DNA of 64,000 nucleotides from Tolypothrix sp. FACHB-123 (lineage in GTDB: Bacteria > Cyanobacteriota > Cyanobacteriia > Cyanobacteriales > Nostocaceae). This document shows positions 46,571 through 56,653 of this stretch, one piece after another. The DNA lies in assembly GCF_014697075.1 (NCBI RefSeq), contig NZ_JACJRE010000036.1, positions 1-64,000 on the forward strand, written 5' to 3'. The notes under the pieces are model-generated. The model had not been told where the DNA came from. It searched no databases and saw nothing but the letters and a program-made list of their open reading frames with translations. The position numbers and the translations under genes were made by a program. How positions within the stretch are numbered: the first letter of the stretch is position 1; each line of letters opens with the position of its first letter.

Positions 46571-46761
46571 AAGTATCTTTTGTCATTTGTCCTTAGTCAT
46601 TTGTCATTTGTCCTTAGTCGCTTGTCAGTTGTCCTGTGAATCACTTATTTTTGACTCTTGACTACTGTACGGGCGGGTTAACAAATATCCTTACCGATCC
46701 AATGATGATTCTCAATAAACCCGCCCCTACTGACTATTGACCAATGACCAATGACTATTGA
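46571..46761. repeat. heptamer arrays and MITE between phosphatase and ybaB
   Basis: TTTGTCATTTGTCCTTAGTC repeats (46580-46632), the palindrome at 46667-46730 and a GACCAAT array (46737-46762). Confidence 0.8.
46667..46730. mobile_element. MITE-like palindrome (GTAGGGGCGGGTT family), copy 2
   Basis: GTACGGGCGGGTTA at 46667-46680 and AACCCGCCCCTAC at 46718-46730 form terminal inverted repeats; 64 bp overall, same family as 38078-38140. Confidence 0.7.
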
Positions 46762-47109
46762 CTAAAATCCCGGTAGCTCTAGTCCACTGGTCAAATCTTC
46801 CATGCGTTCGCGCATTGTAGCTGTGGACTTGTTGTAAGCGTCTTTCATTGCTACTGTGACCAAATCGGACAGTACATCTGCACCTTCATTGAGAGCTTCG
46901 GGAGAAATTTCTACACGTTTGGGTTCTTGGTTTCCACTGACCACTACTTTGATCAGCCCACCGCCAGCCTCTCCTTGAATCTCCATTTGCTCCAATTCTT
47001 CTTGAAGCCGCTTGGCACCTTCTTGAACTTGCTGTGCTTTTTTGAAAGCTTCAGCTAGTTCTTTCATTTTGCCCAAACCAAAACCAAAACCCTGTCCTTT
47101 TCCTGTCAT
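46762..47109 (-). CDS. YbaB/EbfC family nucleoid-associated protein
   Basis: 115 residues. Gly-rich start ([20 protein letters not shown]), coiled helix [20 protein letters not shown], and [19 protein letters not shown]. Small DNA-binding dimer family. It ends the minus-strand group with murC and murB upstream, separated by repeat DNA. Confidence 0.94.
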   Translation of the reverse strand: MTGKGQGFGFGLGKMKELAEAFKKAQQVQEGAKRLQEELEQMEIQGEAGGGLIKVVVSGNQEPKRVEISPEALNEGADVLSDLVTVAMKDAYNKSTATMRERMEDLTSGLELPGF

Positions 47110-47296
47110 AATAAATAGTCCGCGTGTGCGTTCAATAACAAATCAAATTCAATTATAGATGCGGTAGGCAAATTGCCTCTTTTTTTACTCATAATTAATG
47201 AATTGGGCACGGGGGATAGGGCATGGGGCATTGTTTAATAGTCTCCTTTGTCCCCTTTGTGCCCGTTGTGCGTTTCACCTCTAGTATTTGAGATGC

Positions 47297-48322
47297 TTAT
47301 CCACAAGCTGCCTGAAACTCTCCCAGCATTTTCACTTCTGGCTCTAACCAAATTGACCACTGGTCTTGGACTTTGTGCTGAATATGACGAATGAGAGAGA
47401 AGATATCGCTAGCTTTGGCTCCACCACGGTTAACAATAAAATTGGCGTGGAGTTGTGCTACTTGAGCACCACCAATTTGGAAACCTTTTAAGCCAGTTTG
47501 TTCAATTAACCAGCCAGCGGAGTAAGGTTTAGGATTGCGAAACACGCTACCACAACTGGGGAAGTTGTAGGGTTGGGTGCTGAGTCGATGCTGTTTATGC
47601 TGCTTGGTAACTGCAAAAACTTTTGCTGGATCTGCACCAGGACGCAGTTGGAAGGTAGCTTGGGTAACTATGCGTTGGCAACGCCTCTCCGCAGGAGACT
47701 CGCTTCCTTGCAATAATGAAGTCCGGTAGCTATAACCTAATTCTTCCGGAGTGAGAGTTTCTAGGGTGCCATCGCTGGAGAGTACCTGAGCGCTAACTAA
47801 CATATCTGCAGTACAGCTATTGTGGGCCCCTGCATTCATCACTACCGCACCACCAACTGTTCCTGGTATACCCACCGCCCATTCTAGTCCTTCCCAGCCT
47901 AAATCTGCGGCTTGCCATGCTAAGCTAGGAATCGATTCACCAGCGGCTACGGTTAATTGACCGGTTTGTGGATCAAAGTAACTATGTCTTAGATGCCGAG
48001 TCGCAATCACTAAACCTGGTAGGCCGCGATCGCTTACTAACAAGTTAGAACCAGCACCCAGTACTGTTACGGGAATGCCACGTTCTTTGGCATACTTTAA
48101 CCCTGCTTGCATTGCCTCTATGTTGCGGGGGGCAATATACAGTTGTGCTGCTCCACCCACCCGATAGGATGTATAAGCAGACAAAGAAGCCTGGGACTTG
48201 ATTACACAATCAGTGCCAGGCAAATATATTACCGGACTTTCAGAGGTATTCGCTTTTTCCTGTTTCTCTGTAGTCAATGTAGAAACTGTGCAGACGCTGC
48301 CATCTGCCTGGAAGGTTGTCAT
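47297..48322 (-). CDS. murB: UDP-N-acetylenolpyruvoylglucosamine reductase MurB with repeat insertion
   Basis: 341 residues. FAD-binding domain ([35 protein letters not shown]) and the C-terminal GSVFRNP and [11 protein letters not shown] motifs. It reduces UDP-GlcNAc-enolpyruvate to UDP-MurNAc. Between YRTSLLQGS and [10 protein letters not shown] about ten extra residues (ESPAERRCQ) are encoded by a GC-rich palindromic repeat at 47672-47710. The frame stays open, and as the gene is normally essential and single-copy, the product is presumably functional. It lies downstream of murC on the same strand. Confidence 0.95.
   Translation of the reverse strand: MTTFQADGSVCTVSTLTTEKQEKANTSESPVIYLPGTDCVIKSQASLSAYTSYRVGGAAQLYIAPRNIEAMQAGLKYAKERGIPVTVLGAGSNLLVSDRGLPGLVIATRHLRHSYFDPQTGQLTVAAGESIPSLAWQAADLGWEGLEWAVGIPGTVGGAVVMNAGAHNSCTADMLVSAQVLSSDGTLETLTPEELGYSYRTSLLQGSESPAERRCQRIVTQATFQLRPGADPAKVFAVTKQHKQHRLSTQPYNFPSCGSVFRNPKPYSAGWLIEQTGLKGFQIGGAQVAQLHANFIVNRGGAKASDIFSLIRHIQHKVQDQWSIWLEPEVKMLGEFQAACG
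47672..47710. repeat. palindromic dispersed repeat inside murB
   Basis: GCGTTGGCAACGC followed by CTCCGCAGGAGACTCGCTTC. Of the same GC-rich class as elements at 45913, 55146 and 57034. Translated in frame within murB. Confidence 0.75.
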
Positions 48323-48453
48323 TTTTAGATGATTTAGTGAAATTTTTACATTGATTTGCCGTAAATATACGGCTATACTATGAAATTTTTATGAAACTGT
48401 GACAAATTAAGCAGACACTAGTTTCAAAAATGAAACACTGTGCGTGTCATTAC

Positions 48454-49914
48454 TTAAGATGTAGCTTTTGCTGGTTCGCAAAGTGTAGCAATTATTTCGG
48501 GAATAGTCTGATTCAAATTTCCAGCACCAAGAAATAGTGCCAAATCCCCAGGACGTAAGGTTTTGAGTAAAAATTCACCAACAGCAGGCAAAGTAGGTTG
48601 ATAAACAACCTGTGGGTGTTGTTTAGCAATTGCGGCTGCTAAGAGTTCACCACTAACTTGCCCTAAATTGGGTTCTCCGGCGCTGTAAATATCTGTCAGC
48701 ACCACCAAATCAGCATGAGTAAAGGATTCAGCAAATTCTTCTAAGAATGTCAGGGTGCGACTATAGCGGTGGGGTTGGAAAATCGCCACCACTCTTTGTC
48801 CTGGTCTAGCTTGTAGACGTGCTGCTGCTAAAGTAGCACGAATTTCACTAGGATGATGGGCATAGTCATCAATGAAGGTAATACCATCAACTTCGCCTCG
48901 GAATTCAAAGCGCCGTCTTGCGCCTTCAAAGGTAGCAATACCCTTAGCAATTTCCCCAAATTCTAAGCCTAATAATCGACCTACTGCTACAGATGCTAAA
49001 GCATTGCTGAGGTTATGACGACCTAGTAAGCGCAAATTCAACATGCCTAAGGCTTTACCTTTTTCCCACACTAAAGCGGTAGTTCCATCAGCACGATAAT
49101 CAATATTAGTAGCAGTATAGTCAGCGTTAGTATCTGGGTGTAGGCTATAACTAATTGTTGGTTTGAGGCGATCGCGTACTGTGGCACAATCTATGCTACC
49201 AATTAAGGTCTGACAACCACCAGCAAACTCTTGGAAGATATCAACGACTTCCTCTAATGTTTCATAGTGGTCGGGATGATCGAGTTCTATATTGGTAATA
49301 ATGCCAATTGCTGGGGCATGTTTTACTAAAGAACCATCGGATTCATCTGCTTCAGCTACGAGATACCTACTGTCTCCTAATCGAGCATTACCTTCCCAAG
49401 CATTGACTTCCCCTCCTACAAGAATAGTGGGATCTAAACCAGCTTTTAACAGCATATAGCCAATCATGCTACTGGTTGTAGTTTTGCCGTGGGTACCTGC
49501 TACGGCAATGCTGTAATAATCGGCAATTAAGGCAGCTAGTACATCTGAACGATGTAAAATTGGGCAACCCAATTCTAGTGCTGCTTTGTATTCTAAATTG
49601 TTAGTGTTAATTGCTGTTGAACAAATTACTTGAGGCAGTGTTGAGCTAGCCGCAGTATGTAATTCTGTTTGTGAATTTAATCCTACTCCAGAGGTGACAC
49701 GAGGGCGAAAGAATTCAAGATTACTCGCTTCTTGTCTACTAAAAATATGAGTTCCGATAGATTCTAACTTGTGCGTAATGTGATTTGGACGCAGATCGGA
49801 ACCTGATACTGGCAATTGACGTTTGGCGAGAACATATGCCAGTGCTGACATACCTATACCGCCGATCCCAATGAAATGAAATGGTCTACCGCTAAAATCT
49901 ACAGAATTATTCAT
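48454..49914 (-). CDS. murC: UDP-N-acetylmuramate--L-alanine ligase MurC
   Basis: 486 residues. GIGGIGMSALAYVLA at the N-terminus, ATP loop AVAGTHGKTTTSSMIG, then EADESDGSLV and DDYAHHPSEIRATL. It adds L-Ala to UDP-MurNAc, the step directly after MurB. murC-murB order (132-bp gap) is common in cyanobacteria. No oddities. Confidence 0.97.
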   Translation of the reverse strand: MNNSVDFSGRPFHFIGIGGIGMSALAYVLAKRQLPVSGSDLRPNHITHKLESIGTHIFSRQEASNLEFFRPRVTSGVGLNSQTELHTAASSTLPQVICSTAINTNNLEYKAALELGCPILHRSDVLAALIADYYSIAVAGTHGKTTTSSMIGYMLLKAGLDPTILVGGEVNAWEGNARLGDSRYLVAEADESDGSLVKHAPAIGIITNIELDHPDHYETLEEVVDIFQEFAGGCQTLIGSIDCATVRDRLKPTISYSLHPDTNADYTATNIDYRADGTTALVWEKGKALGMLNLRLLGRHNLSNALASVAVGRLLGLEFGEIAKGIATFEGARRRFEFRGEVDGITFIDDYAHHPSEIRATLAAARLQARPGQRVVAIFQPHRYSRTLTFLEEFAESFTHADLVVLTDIYSAGEPNLGQVSGELLAAAIAKQHPQVVYQPTLPAVGEFLLKTLRPGDLALFLGAGNLNQTIPEIIATLCEPAKATS

Positions 49915-50316
49915 TGATTACTCCTCTTACACCACACCACACCATAATCACAAATGACACGCGTATCATAACAGGAATTGGATTTTTACTGTAACTGCTC
50001 CTGTATATATTTAATTTTTGTAGTTTCGTTGATTTTGCTCCTTTGTTTTTTTGGTTCAGAATGATTTTACCTTTGTTAGAGGTTTTTACTATTTCTGAAC
50101 TGTATCTTATGTCTATTCTGAAAATTTCTGCCACATCGGGAAAGAAATTCTTGTAATGAGAAACACATATTTTTGTTGTCCTGACTGAAATTGCCTAAAC
50201 CGCTACCTTTTTTTGAAACTGCTTTTAAATTAAATAAAGCTTATTGTCGAATTGACTACAATAGTACATTGATAGTGAAACTTCTTTGAAATCGAATATC
50301 ATCTCGATCTAACTGG
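49915..50316. other. divergent intergenic region murC/nadD
   Basis: 402 bp, AT-rich, no gene (a 75-codon minus ORF here has no family features). It must hold both promoters; none identified with confidence. Confidence 0.5.
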
Positions 50317-50934
50317 ATGCAGCAATTAGCAATTTTTGGTGGCACATTTGATCCAATTCATTGGGGACATCTACTCATAGCCGAAACAGCGTTGCATCAA
50401 GTACCTGTTGAACAGATAATTTGGGTGCCATCGCTAAATCCTCCACATAAACAAGCAGTTGCATTTGAGCATCGTTTAGAAATGCTGAAACTAGCTACAA
50501 AAGATCATCCTAAATTTACGGTTTCAGTAATTGAGGTAAATCGCCCTGGAACATCCTATGCCATCAATACCCTCATCGATTTATCTGCTGCTTACCCTAA
50601 TACTCACTGGTACTGGATTGTCGGCTTGGACGCATTCCAAACCTTACCCCGTTGGTACTGTGGACACGAACTAGCTCAGATGTGTTATTGGTTAATTGCA
50701 CCCCGACTCCTAGGTGGTGAGACTATAGCTCAAAGTGAGTCAATCTGCAAGCAAGTAGAACAACAACTGAAAAATCAGTGTGTAAGCATTCAGTGGCAAT
50801 TACTGCATATACCATTGGCAGGAGTTTCGTCAAGTAATATTCGTCAATTAATCCGGACAAATCAATCGATTCGTTATTTAGTTACTGAGTCGGTGAGGTT
50901 GTACATTACAGCCCACAACCTTTACAGAAAATAA
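50317..50934 (+). CDS. nadD: nicotinate-nucleotide adenylyltransferase NadD
   Basis: 205 residues. Nucleotidyltransferase motif GGTFDPIHWGHL (8-19), WVPSLNPPHK, and C-terminal GVSSSNIRQLI. It transfers AMP to nicotinate mononucleotide in NAD(P) synthesis. Directly followed (127 bp) by the NAD(P)-dependent gap2. Confidence 0.92.
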   Translation: MQQLAIFGGTFDPIHWGHLLIAETALHQVPVEQIIWVPSLNPPHKQAVAFEHRLEMLKLATKDHPKFTVSVIEVNRPGTSYAINTLIDLSAAYPNTHWYWIVGLDAFQTLPRWYCGHELAQMCYWLIAPRLLGGETIAQSESICKQVEQQLKNQCVSIQWQLLHIPLAGVSSSNIRQLIRTNQSIRYLVTESVRLYITAHNLYRK

Positions 50935-51061
50935 ATCTGAATAAATTATGTGTTTTTTTTCTAGATCTAACACTTTATGGTTATTAATGCTCCCCCCCTT
51001 TGCGATATGATTGGGGTCAACGATATAAACTTATAGGCATAAATACAGAGGGCAAGACACT

Positions 51062-52075
51062 GTGATTAGAGTCGCAATCAACGGTTTTGGGCGGATTGGA
51101 CGTAACTTTGCACGCTGCTGGGTTGGGAGACAGAACAGCAACATCGACCTTATCGCTATTAATGACACATCTGACCCTAGAACTAATGCTCACCTGCTGA
51201 AGTATGACTCCATGCTAGGGAAGTTAAAGGATGTTGACATTACAGCAGATGATAATTCAATCATCATTAACGGTAAGACCGTTAAGTGCGTATCCGATCG
51301 CAATCCAGAAAACTTGCCCTGGAGAGATTGGGGAATTGACCTAATTATCGAAGCCACAGGTGTTTTTACCAGCAAAGAAGGAGCGCTCAAGCACGTTAAT
51401 GCTGGAGCCAAAAAAGTTTTGATCACTGCCCCTGGTAAAAATGAAGATGGCACCTTTGTTGTTGGTGTAAATCATCACGATTATGACCACAACAAACACC
51501 ACATCATCAGTAATGCTAGCTGTACCACCAATTGCTTGGCTCCAATTGCCAAAGTTTTAAATGAAAAATTCGGGATCATCAAAGGTACGATGACCACCAC
51601 TCACAGCTACACAGGTGACCAGCGCTTGCTAGACGCTTCTCACCGTGATGTCCGCCGTGCTAGGGCAGCAGCCATCAACATTGTACCTACCTCTACTGGT
51701 GCAGCCAAGGCAGTAGCATTAGTGCTCCCAGACTTGAAAGGCAAACTCAATGGTGTTGCTTTACGTGTACCTACCCCAAACGTCTCAATGGTAGATTTCG
51801 TAGTTCAGGTTGAGAAGCGTACTATTACTGAAGAAGTTAACCAAGCCTTAAAAGATGCCTCCGAAGGCCCACTCAAAGGGATTTTGGATTACAGTGAACT
51901 ACAACTAGTTTCATCTGATTACCAAGGTACTGATGCTTCTTCAATTGTTGATGCTAGCCTGACTATGGTTATGGGTAACGACTTAGTGAAAGTCATGGCT
52001 TGGTATGACAACGAGTGGGGTTACAGCCAGCGCGTTCTCGATTTGGCAGAACTCGTAGCTGAGAAATGGCAATAA
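51062..52075 (+). CDS. gap2: glyceraldehyde-3-phosphate dehydrogenase, Gap2 type
   Basis: 337 residues, GTG start with AGAGGG upstream. NAD(P)-fold start [15 protein letters not shown]; catalytic Cys154 in [13 protein letters not shown]-loop [16 protein letters not shown]. The [18 protein letters not shown] segment is characteristic of cyanobacterial Gap2 (GapB-like), the dual NADPH/NADH enzyme of the Calvin cycle and gluconeogenesis. Paralogue assignment rests on that segment. Confidence 0.92.
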   Translation: MIRVAINGFGRIGRNFARCWVGRQNSNIDLIAINDTSDPRTNAHLLKYDSMLGKLKDVDITADDNSIIINGKTVKCVSDRNPENLPWRDWGIDLIIEATGVFTSKEGALKHVNAGAKKVLITAPGKNEDGTFVVGVNHHDYDHNKHHIISNASCTTNCLAPIAKVLNEKFGIIKGTMTTTHSYTGDQRLLDASHRDVRRARAAAINIVPTSTGAAKAVALVLPDLKGKLNGVALRVPTPNVSMVDFVVQVEKRTITEEVNQALKDASEGPLKGILDYSELQLVSSDYQGTDASSIVDASLTMVMGNDLVKVMAWYDNEWGYSQRVLDLAELVAEKWQ

Positions 52076-52130
52076 TTTAGTCATTAGTCATTAGTAATTG
52101 AACCACTGACAACTGACTACTGACTAAGGG
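52076..52130. repeat. AGTCATT/TGACTAC heptamer array
   Basis: Short degenerate heptamer repeats between the convergent gap2 and thiL genes. Confidence 0.7.
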
Positions 52131-53144
52131 CTAAAAGTGTTGAAATCCCTGATTAAGAGTTAAAACTTGGTCAGGGATTTCTGTATTTTCGTGATGTAAT
52201 AGTACTGATGTTCCTGATGTAATGGTGCCAATAATTGCTGCATTTTGTCCGAGTTGTTGAACTAATGCAGATGCTTGATATTGTGGCAAACACAGTACTA
52301 ATTCAAAATCTTCGCCGCCGTATAAAGCATAATTTAGGGCTTGTTCTGGAGTTAGCCAGTTATCAAAAACTGCTGGTAAAGGTATTTGCTTGGCTTCGAG
52401 GATAGCACCAACGTTACTAGCACGGCAGATTTGCAATACAGCATCAGCTAAACCATCGCTGCTGTCCATCCCCGCCACAGAAATTGTAGATGGGCAAATT
52501 TTCCAGAGGATGGGTAGAACATCTAATCGTGACTTTGGACGCTGGTGTGAGGCGATTAAAGCCGCCTTTTCTGCTTCTTTAAGGTTTTGACCTATTTCAG
52601 GGTTTAAGAGCAGTTCTAAGCCCGCACGGGAGGCTCCATGAATACCTGTAATTGCGATCGCATATCCCACTTGGGCAGCAGAGCGGCGGATAATGCGATC
52701 GCTATCGGCTTGACCAAAGGCAGTAATTGATAAACTAACAACAGGCGATCGCACAATATCACCACCGACAATTGGCGTATTGTACCTTTGCAAGCATTCG
52801 GTCATTCCTTGGTACAAACGCTCAACCCAATCGACAATAGTATCCCCCGGAAGCCCTAAGCCGACAGCGATCCCCAAAGGGGTTGCACCCATCGCCGCCA
52901 AATCTGATAAATTAGCCGCCGCCGCCCGCCAACCTGCATCTTCTGGGGAAGTAGTAAGATTACTAAAATGCACGCCATCAACTAAAACATCTGTCGTTAC
53001 TACCAAAGATTTTCCTGGTGTTGTGACAAGTACGGCTGCATCATCGCCAATAATTTCTTGAGGACAAAAGCGCTGCAATTTGGCTAACAATCCTTGTTCG
53101 CCAATATCTTTTACTCGCAAGGAAGATAACTCATTATTTGCCAT
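52131..53144 (-). CDS. thiL: thiamine-monophosphate kinase ThiL
   Basis: 337 residues. IGDDAAVLVTTPGKSLVVTT near the N-terminus, AAANLSDLAAMGATPLG, VGGDIVRSP, and GMDSSDGLADAV. Phosphorylates thiamine monophosphate to the active diphosphate cofactor, which NifJ (5559-9128) uses. No thi operon or TPP riboswitch seen here. Confidence 0.95.
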   Translation of the reverse strand: MANNELSSLRVKDIGEQGLLAKLQRFCPQEIIGDDAAVLVTTPGKSLVVTTDVLVDGVHFSNLTTSPEDAGWRAAAANLSDLAAMGATPLGIAVGLGLPGDTIVDWVERLYQGMTECLQRYNTPIVGGDIVRSPVVSLSITAFGQADSDRIIRRSAAQVGYAIAITGIHGASRAGLELLLNPEIGQNLKEAEKAALIASHQRPKSRLDVLPILWKICPSTISVAGMDSSDGLADAVLQICRASNVGAILEAKQIPLPAVFDNWLTPEQALNYALYGGEDFELVLCLPQYQASALVQQLGQNAAIIGTITSGTSVLLHHENTEIPDQVLTLNQGFQHF

Positions 53145-53248
53145 TGCTATCCCCCAAATTTACAGCCTTTGCCATCGTCAAAATTTTGATAAATTTGTAT
53201 TATCAGGGCTAAAGCCCAAACTACTAATTTTTCTACTCAGCACTACTT

Positions 53249-53821
53249 ATGGTTACTACACCAGTTACCAGTATCACTTTTGAGGAGTACTTAACCTATG
53301 ATGATGGTACAGGTTTTCATTACGAACTGGTGGATGGTAGGTTAGAGCTAATGAACCCACCGACAATTGAACATTTTTTAATTAGCAAATTCCTGGAACA
53401 GTCACTCGATACAGAAATCAAAAGGTTGAATTTACCTTGGCTGTGTTTTCGAGAAACTGGGGTGAGAACAGGGAGAAATAAATCTCGATTGACTGATTTA
53501 TCTGTGGTGACTATGGATCAAGCAAAAGAATTGCTAAATACGTCAGCAGTATTTCAGTCTGCACCATTATTGATTGTCGAAGTTGTCAGTCCAGATTCAG
53601 TGAAACGAGATTATCGGTATAAGCGGTCTGAATATGCGGCGTTGGAAGTGCCAGAATATTGGATTGTAGACCCCTTAACAGCCAAAATTACAGTTTTATT
53701 GCTGGAAGAAGGACTGTATGAAGAAACAGTGTTTACAGGTAACCAGCAAATTATATCCCAGACTTTTGGGGAAATTGCGATCGCAGTTGATTTGGTGTTG
53801 AATTGTGCAAATCTAGGTTAG
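53249..53821 (+). CDS. Uma2 family putative endonuclease
   Basis: 190 residues. TFEEYLTYDDGTGFHYELVD, GRLELMNPP, FRETGVRTGRNKSRLTDLSV, IVEVVSPDSVKRDYRYKRSE and EYWIVDPL: the standard Uma2 order. Catalytic-type Asp/Glu/Lys positions are present. Function in the cell unknown. Confidence 0.9.
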   Translation: MVTTPVTSITFEEYLTYDDGTGFHYELVDGRLELMNPPTIEHFLISKFLEQSLDTEIKRLNLPWLCFRETGVRTGRNKSRLTDLSVVTMDQAKELLNTSAVFQSAPLLIVEVVSPDSVKRDYRYKRSEYAALEVPEYWIVDPLTAKITVLLLEEGLYEETVFTGNQQIISQTFGEIAIAVDLVLNCANLG

Positions 53822-53893
53822 TGCGATCGCAATTTGTTGAGTCAGCACTTCATTGTTACTGTCAACGCTGAAATGCTGATTGCAAAATATATT

Positions 53894-55000
53894 TTACGTG
53901 GCTTCTGGCTGAACTAAATTTTCTATGCCCTGAACAACAGTGGCAGATTCAATTTTATCGCCAGCTTTGAGTTTATCTAAAATTTCTTCACCTTCAGTTA
54001 AATAACCAAACACCGCATAACGGCCATCTAACAAGTTGCGTCCAGCTGGGGTAAGTTCTGGTTCAAACAGAAAGAAGAAAAATTGCGAAGAAGCACCATT
54101 TACCTGGCTTTCTGGACGAGCCATAACTACAGCACCAAAGGAAGAAAATGGTAGAACTGGCATATCAAGATACCGTCCCGCATCTTCCAGTGTGATACCG
54201 TAGGTGGGTGCTTTATCGCCTTGAACTAGGATTTCTAAGGGAATAGCCCGATATTGTCTAGTTTTAGGATCGATGAAACCTACATCTTTTCCAACGGGAT
54301 CACCAGTTTGTAAAAAGTAAGATTCTTCCGAACGGGTAAATTCTAAACCGTTATAAAAACCACGTTGCACCAAATCCACAAAGTTACCAGCCGTCACCGG
54401 GGCGCTATAACCATCGACAACAACGGTAAGATTGCCTTTGTTGGTTTTGATATCTACAGTGGCGCGACCTTTGAGTTGGGGTAGGTTACTGTATTCCTGA
54501 GGGACTTCAAAAGGAAATTCCTTTACCATTGACTCTTCAACAAGAGACACGAGATTCAGGAGTCTATCGCGTTCCGATTTGACTTTTTCCTTGTCCTTAA
54601 CTTTGGCGATTTCTTGCAATTCATTAACGCCAGATTTCAATTCTTCCAGCCAAGCTTGCGCTTGGGGTTGGCGTTCTTCGGGAACGCTTGCTAGGATTTT
54701 GGATGGTTGATCAAGAACTTTGGCAGCTTTGCTGATGTCTTTGGAGATAGCGCCCCAACGCCGATTGCCCCGCAGTTGGCTTTTGATATCTTCTAAACTG
54801 GCTTGCAATTGCCGCACAGGTTCATTATTTATGGGGAGTGCATACCGCAACAAAGATCTGCCATCAGTGATTGCATTCCCAGCTGGTAGGGCGGCGCTAC
54901 TGGAGGGAGTCCATCCAGCTGTACTTATGCCTAAAAATATTGTTACCAGCAGTATTGCCATGAGGCTGTTCTTCAGCCAGGATTTTAATAAATTAAACAT
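53894..55000 (-). CDS. cyclophilin-type peptidyl-prolyl isomerase, CYP38/TLP40-like
   Basis: The start at 55000 (MFNLLKSWLKNSLMAIL) gives a proper signal peptide ending near SSSAALPAG; a longer frame to 55051 is less likely. About 368 residues: an N-terminal helical domain (residues 50-180, LQASLEDIKSQLRGNRRWGA) as in plant thylakoid-lumen CYP38, then a cyclophilin fold (GNFVDLVQRGFYNGLEFTRS, GASSQFFFFLFEPELTPAG, LDGRYAVFGYLTEG). Probably in the lumen/periplasm. In plants this class aids photosystem II assembly. Confidence 0.9.
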   Translation of the reverse strand: MFNLLKSWLKNSLMAILLVTIFLGISTAGWTPSSSAALPAGNAITDGRSLLRYALPINNEPVRQLQASLEDIKSQLRGNRRWGAISKDISKAAKVLDQPSKILASVPEERQPQAQAWLEELKSGVNELQEIAKVKDKEKVKSERDRLLNLVSLVEESMVKEFPFEVPQEYSNLPQLKGRATVDIKTNKGNLTVVVDGYSAPVTAGNFVDLVQRGFYNGLEFTRSEESYFLQTGDPVGKDVGFIDPKTRQYRAIPLEILVQGDKAPTYGITLEDAGRYLDMPVLPFSSFGAVVMARPESQVNGASSQFFFFLFEPELTPAGRNLLDGRYAVFGYLTEGEEILDKLKAGDKIESATVVQGIENLVQPEAT

Positions 55001-55397
55001 GGTATGGCTTAAATGCAGCATTAAAATTGTTGACTGGACGTAACCCATCACTTATCTTCCCACAGTATTAGTTACTAGGGATTAGAGATTAGGGGCTAGG
55101 GGCTAGGGGGATGGGGGATGGGGGAGACAAGGGAGACAAGAAATTTTAGATTTGCGTTAGCGTAGCGTAAAGCCTTCTCCTATCGGAGACGCTACGCGAA
55201 CGGCATAGCTTCGCTTAGAGCGAGTCCGCGAGCGTCTTTTGGATTCCAATCTAAAATTTAAAATCCAAAATCCAAAATTATTTCCAATGCCCAATGCCCA
55301 ATGCCCAATACCCCATGCCCAATTCCCAATAACTAACCAATGACTACCCTTGAGGGGTACAATAAATGCCGATTGTCTTCCAATAATTGAAAGTTTC
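55001..55397. repeat. repeat-filled intergenic region upstream of efp
   Basis: 397 bp: GGGGCTA/GGGGGAT heptamers (55095-55130), composite palindromic repeat copy 2 (55146-55278) and CCCAATG arrays (55286-55330). Promoter of efp must be in the last ~70 bp. Confidence 0.8.
55146..55278. repeat. composite dispersed repeat, copy 2
   Basis: Colinear with 45913-46037: TTAGCGTAGCGTAAAGC, GGAGACGCTACGCGAACG, TAGCTTCGCTTAGAGCGAGT, AGCGTCTTTTGGATTCCA, then TCCAAAA heptamers. Confidence 0.85.
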
Positions 55398-55955
55398 ATG
55401 ATCTCCAGTAACGACTTTCGACCCGGTGTCTCAATTGTTCTAGATGGGTCTGTATGGCGCGTAATTGATTTCCTCCACGTTAAGCCAGGTAAAGGTTCAG
55501 CCTTTGTGCGGACAACGCTGAAAAATGTCCAAAGTGGCAAGGTTTTAGAAAGAACCTTCCGGGCGGGGGAAACGGTACCGCAAGCGACTCTCGAAAAAAT
55601 CACGATGCAGCATACCTATAAAGAAGGTGATGAATTCGTCTTTATGGATATGGAAAGCTATGAAGAAGGCAGATTAAGCGCCGCGCAAATTGGCGATCGC
55701 GTAAAATACCTCAAAGAAGGTATGGAAGTTAACGTCGTTCGTTGGGGCGAGCAAGTACTAGAAGTTGAATTGCCCAATTCTGTGGTTTTAGAAATCGTGC
55801 AAACCGACCCGGGTGTTAAAGGGGACACGGCTACTGGTGGTACTAAACCAGCAATTCTAGAAACAGGTGCAACCATCATGGTTCCCTTGTTTATTGCTCA
55901 AGGTGAACGTATCAAAATCGATACCCGTGATGATAAATATTTAGGCAGGGAATAA
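55398..55955 (+). CDS. efp: translation elongation factor P
   Basis: The ATG at 55398 gives the canonical 185 residues ([20 protein letters not shown]). The modifiable position is Lys32 in [12 protein letters not shown]. Domains II and III are present ([19 protein letters not shown] end). Relieves ribosome stalling at polyproline. The upstream 16-codon extension is not supported. accB follows after 106 bp. Confidence 0.96.
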   Translation: MISSNDFRPGVSIVLDGSVWRVIDFLHVKPGKGSAFVRTTLKNVQSGKVLERTFRAGETVPQATLEKITMQHTYKEGDEFVFMDMESYEEGRLSAAQIGDRVKYLKEGMEVNVVRWGEQVLEVELPNSVVLEIVQTDPGVKGDTATGGTKPAILETGATIMVPLFIAQGERIKIDTRDDKYLGRE

Positions 55956-56061
55956 TTATTATCTCCTTTGAGAGCAATCCCGATTTCAATCCCTTTATAG
56001 GGATTAAATCCCTGCCACACTTAAAATTTTTCTTTAGATACAGGTCGAGGTAATAAAAACT

Positions 56062-56592
56062 GTGCCATTGGACTTTAATGAAATTCGCCAACTGCTAGCA
56101 ACTATTGCCCAAACAGATATTGCCGAAGTCACGCTCAAGAGCGATGATTTTGAGCTAACAGTACGTAAAGCTATTAGTTTGGCAGTAGGTCAAGCAGGAT
56201 CAGGCGGTGTGGTTGGTGTGGGATTAACATCGGTTGCGCCTGTTGCACCCCAGATAGGATCGGCTGTCACAGATGCAGGGACACGCAGCACAGAGAATGC
56301 TGCTGGATCTAGCTCGCAGTCGTCAGGATCTCCCTCAGCCATTGATAAAAGATTAGTAGAAGTGTCCTCCCCGATGGTAGGTACGTTTTATCGCGCACCC
56401 GCACCCGGAGAGTCACCATTTGTGGAAGTAGGCGATCGCATCCGCAGTGGTCAAACTGTCTGCATCATTGAAGCGATGAAGCTGATGAACGAAATTGAGG
56501 CGGAAGTATCCGGTCAGGTTATGGAAATTTTGGTGCAAAATGGCGAACCTGTAGAATATGGTCAGCCTTTAATGCGAATTAACCCTGATTAA
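56062..56592 (+). CDS. accB: biotin carboxyl carrier protein of acetyl-CoA carboxylase
   Basis: 176 residues, GTG start. N-terminal MPLDFNEIRQLLATIAQTD, a Gly/Ser/Ala-rich linker (70-105), and the biotinyl domain with IIEAMKLMNEIEAE (biotinylated Lys140). Carries CO2 to the carboxyltransferase in fatty-acid synthesis. The efp-accB order is conserved in many cyanobacteria. Confidence 0.96.
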   Translation: MPLDFNEIRQLLATIAQTDIAEVTLKSDDFELTVRKAISLAVGQAGSGGVVGVGLTSVAPVAPQIGSAVTDAGTRSTENAAGSSSQSSGSPSAIDKRLVEVSSPMVGTFYRAPAPGESPFVEVGDRIRSGQTVCIIEAMKLMNEIEAEVSGQVMEILVQNGEPVEYGQPLMRINPD

Positions 56593-56653
56593 GTATTAAT
56601 CTATATATGACGTAGAGTCATTGTAAATTTGTCAGTACTGCGGGTTAATCCTG

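Noticed and set aside
49907-50134. 75-codon ORF overlapping the murC start
   Set aside because: Overlaps murC and lacks recognisable domains.
52131-53144. TPP riboswitch near thiL
   Set aside because: No THI-box consensus seen upstream of the start at 53144.
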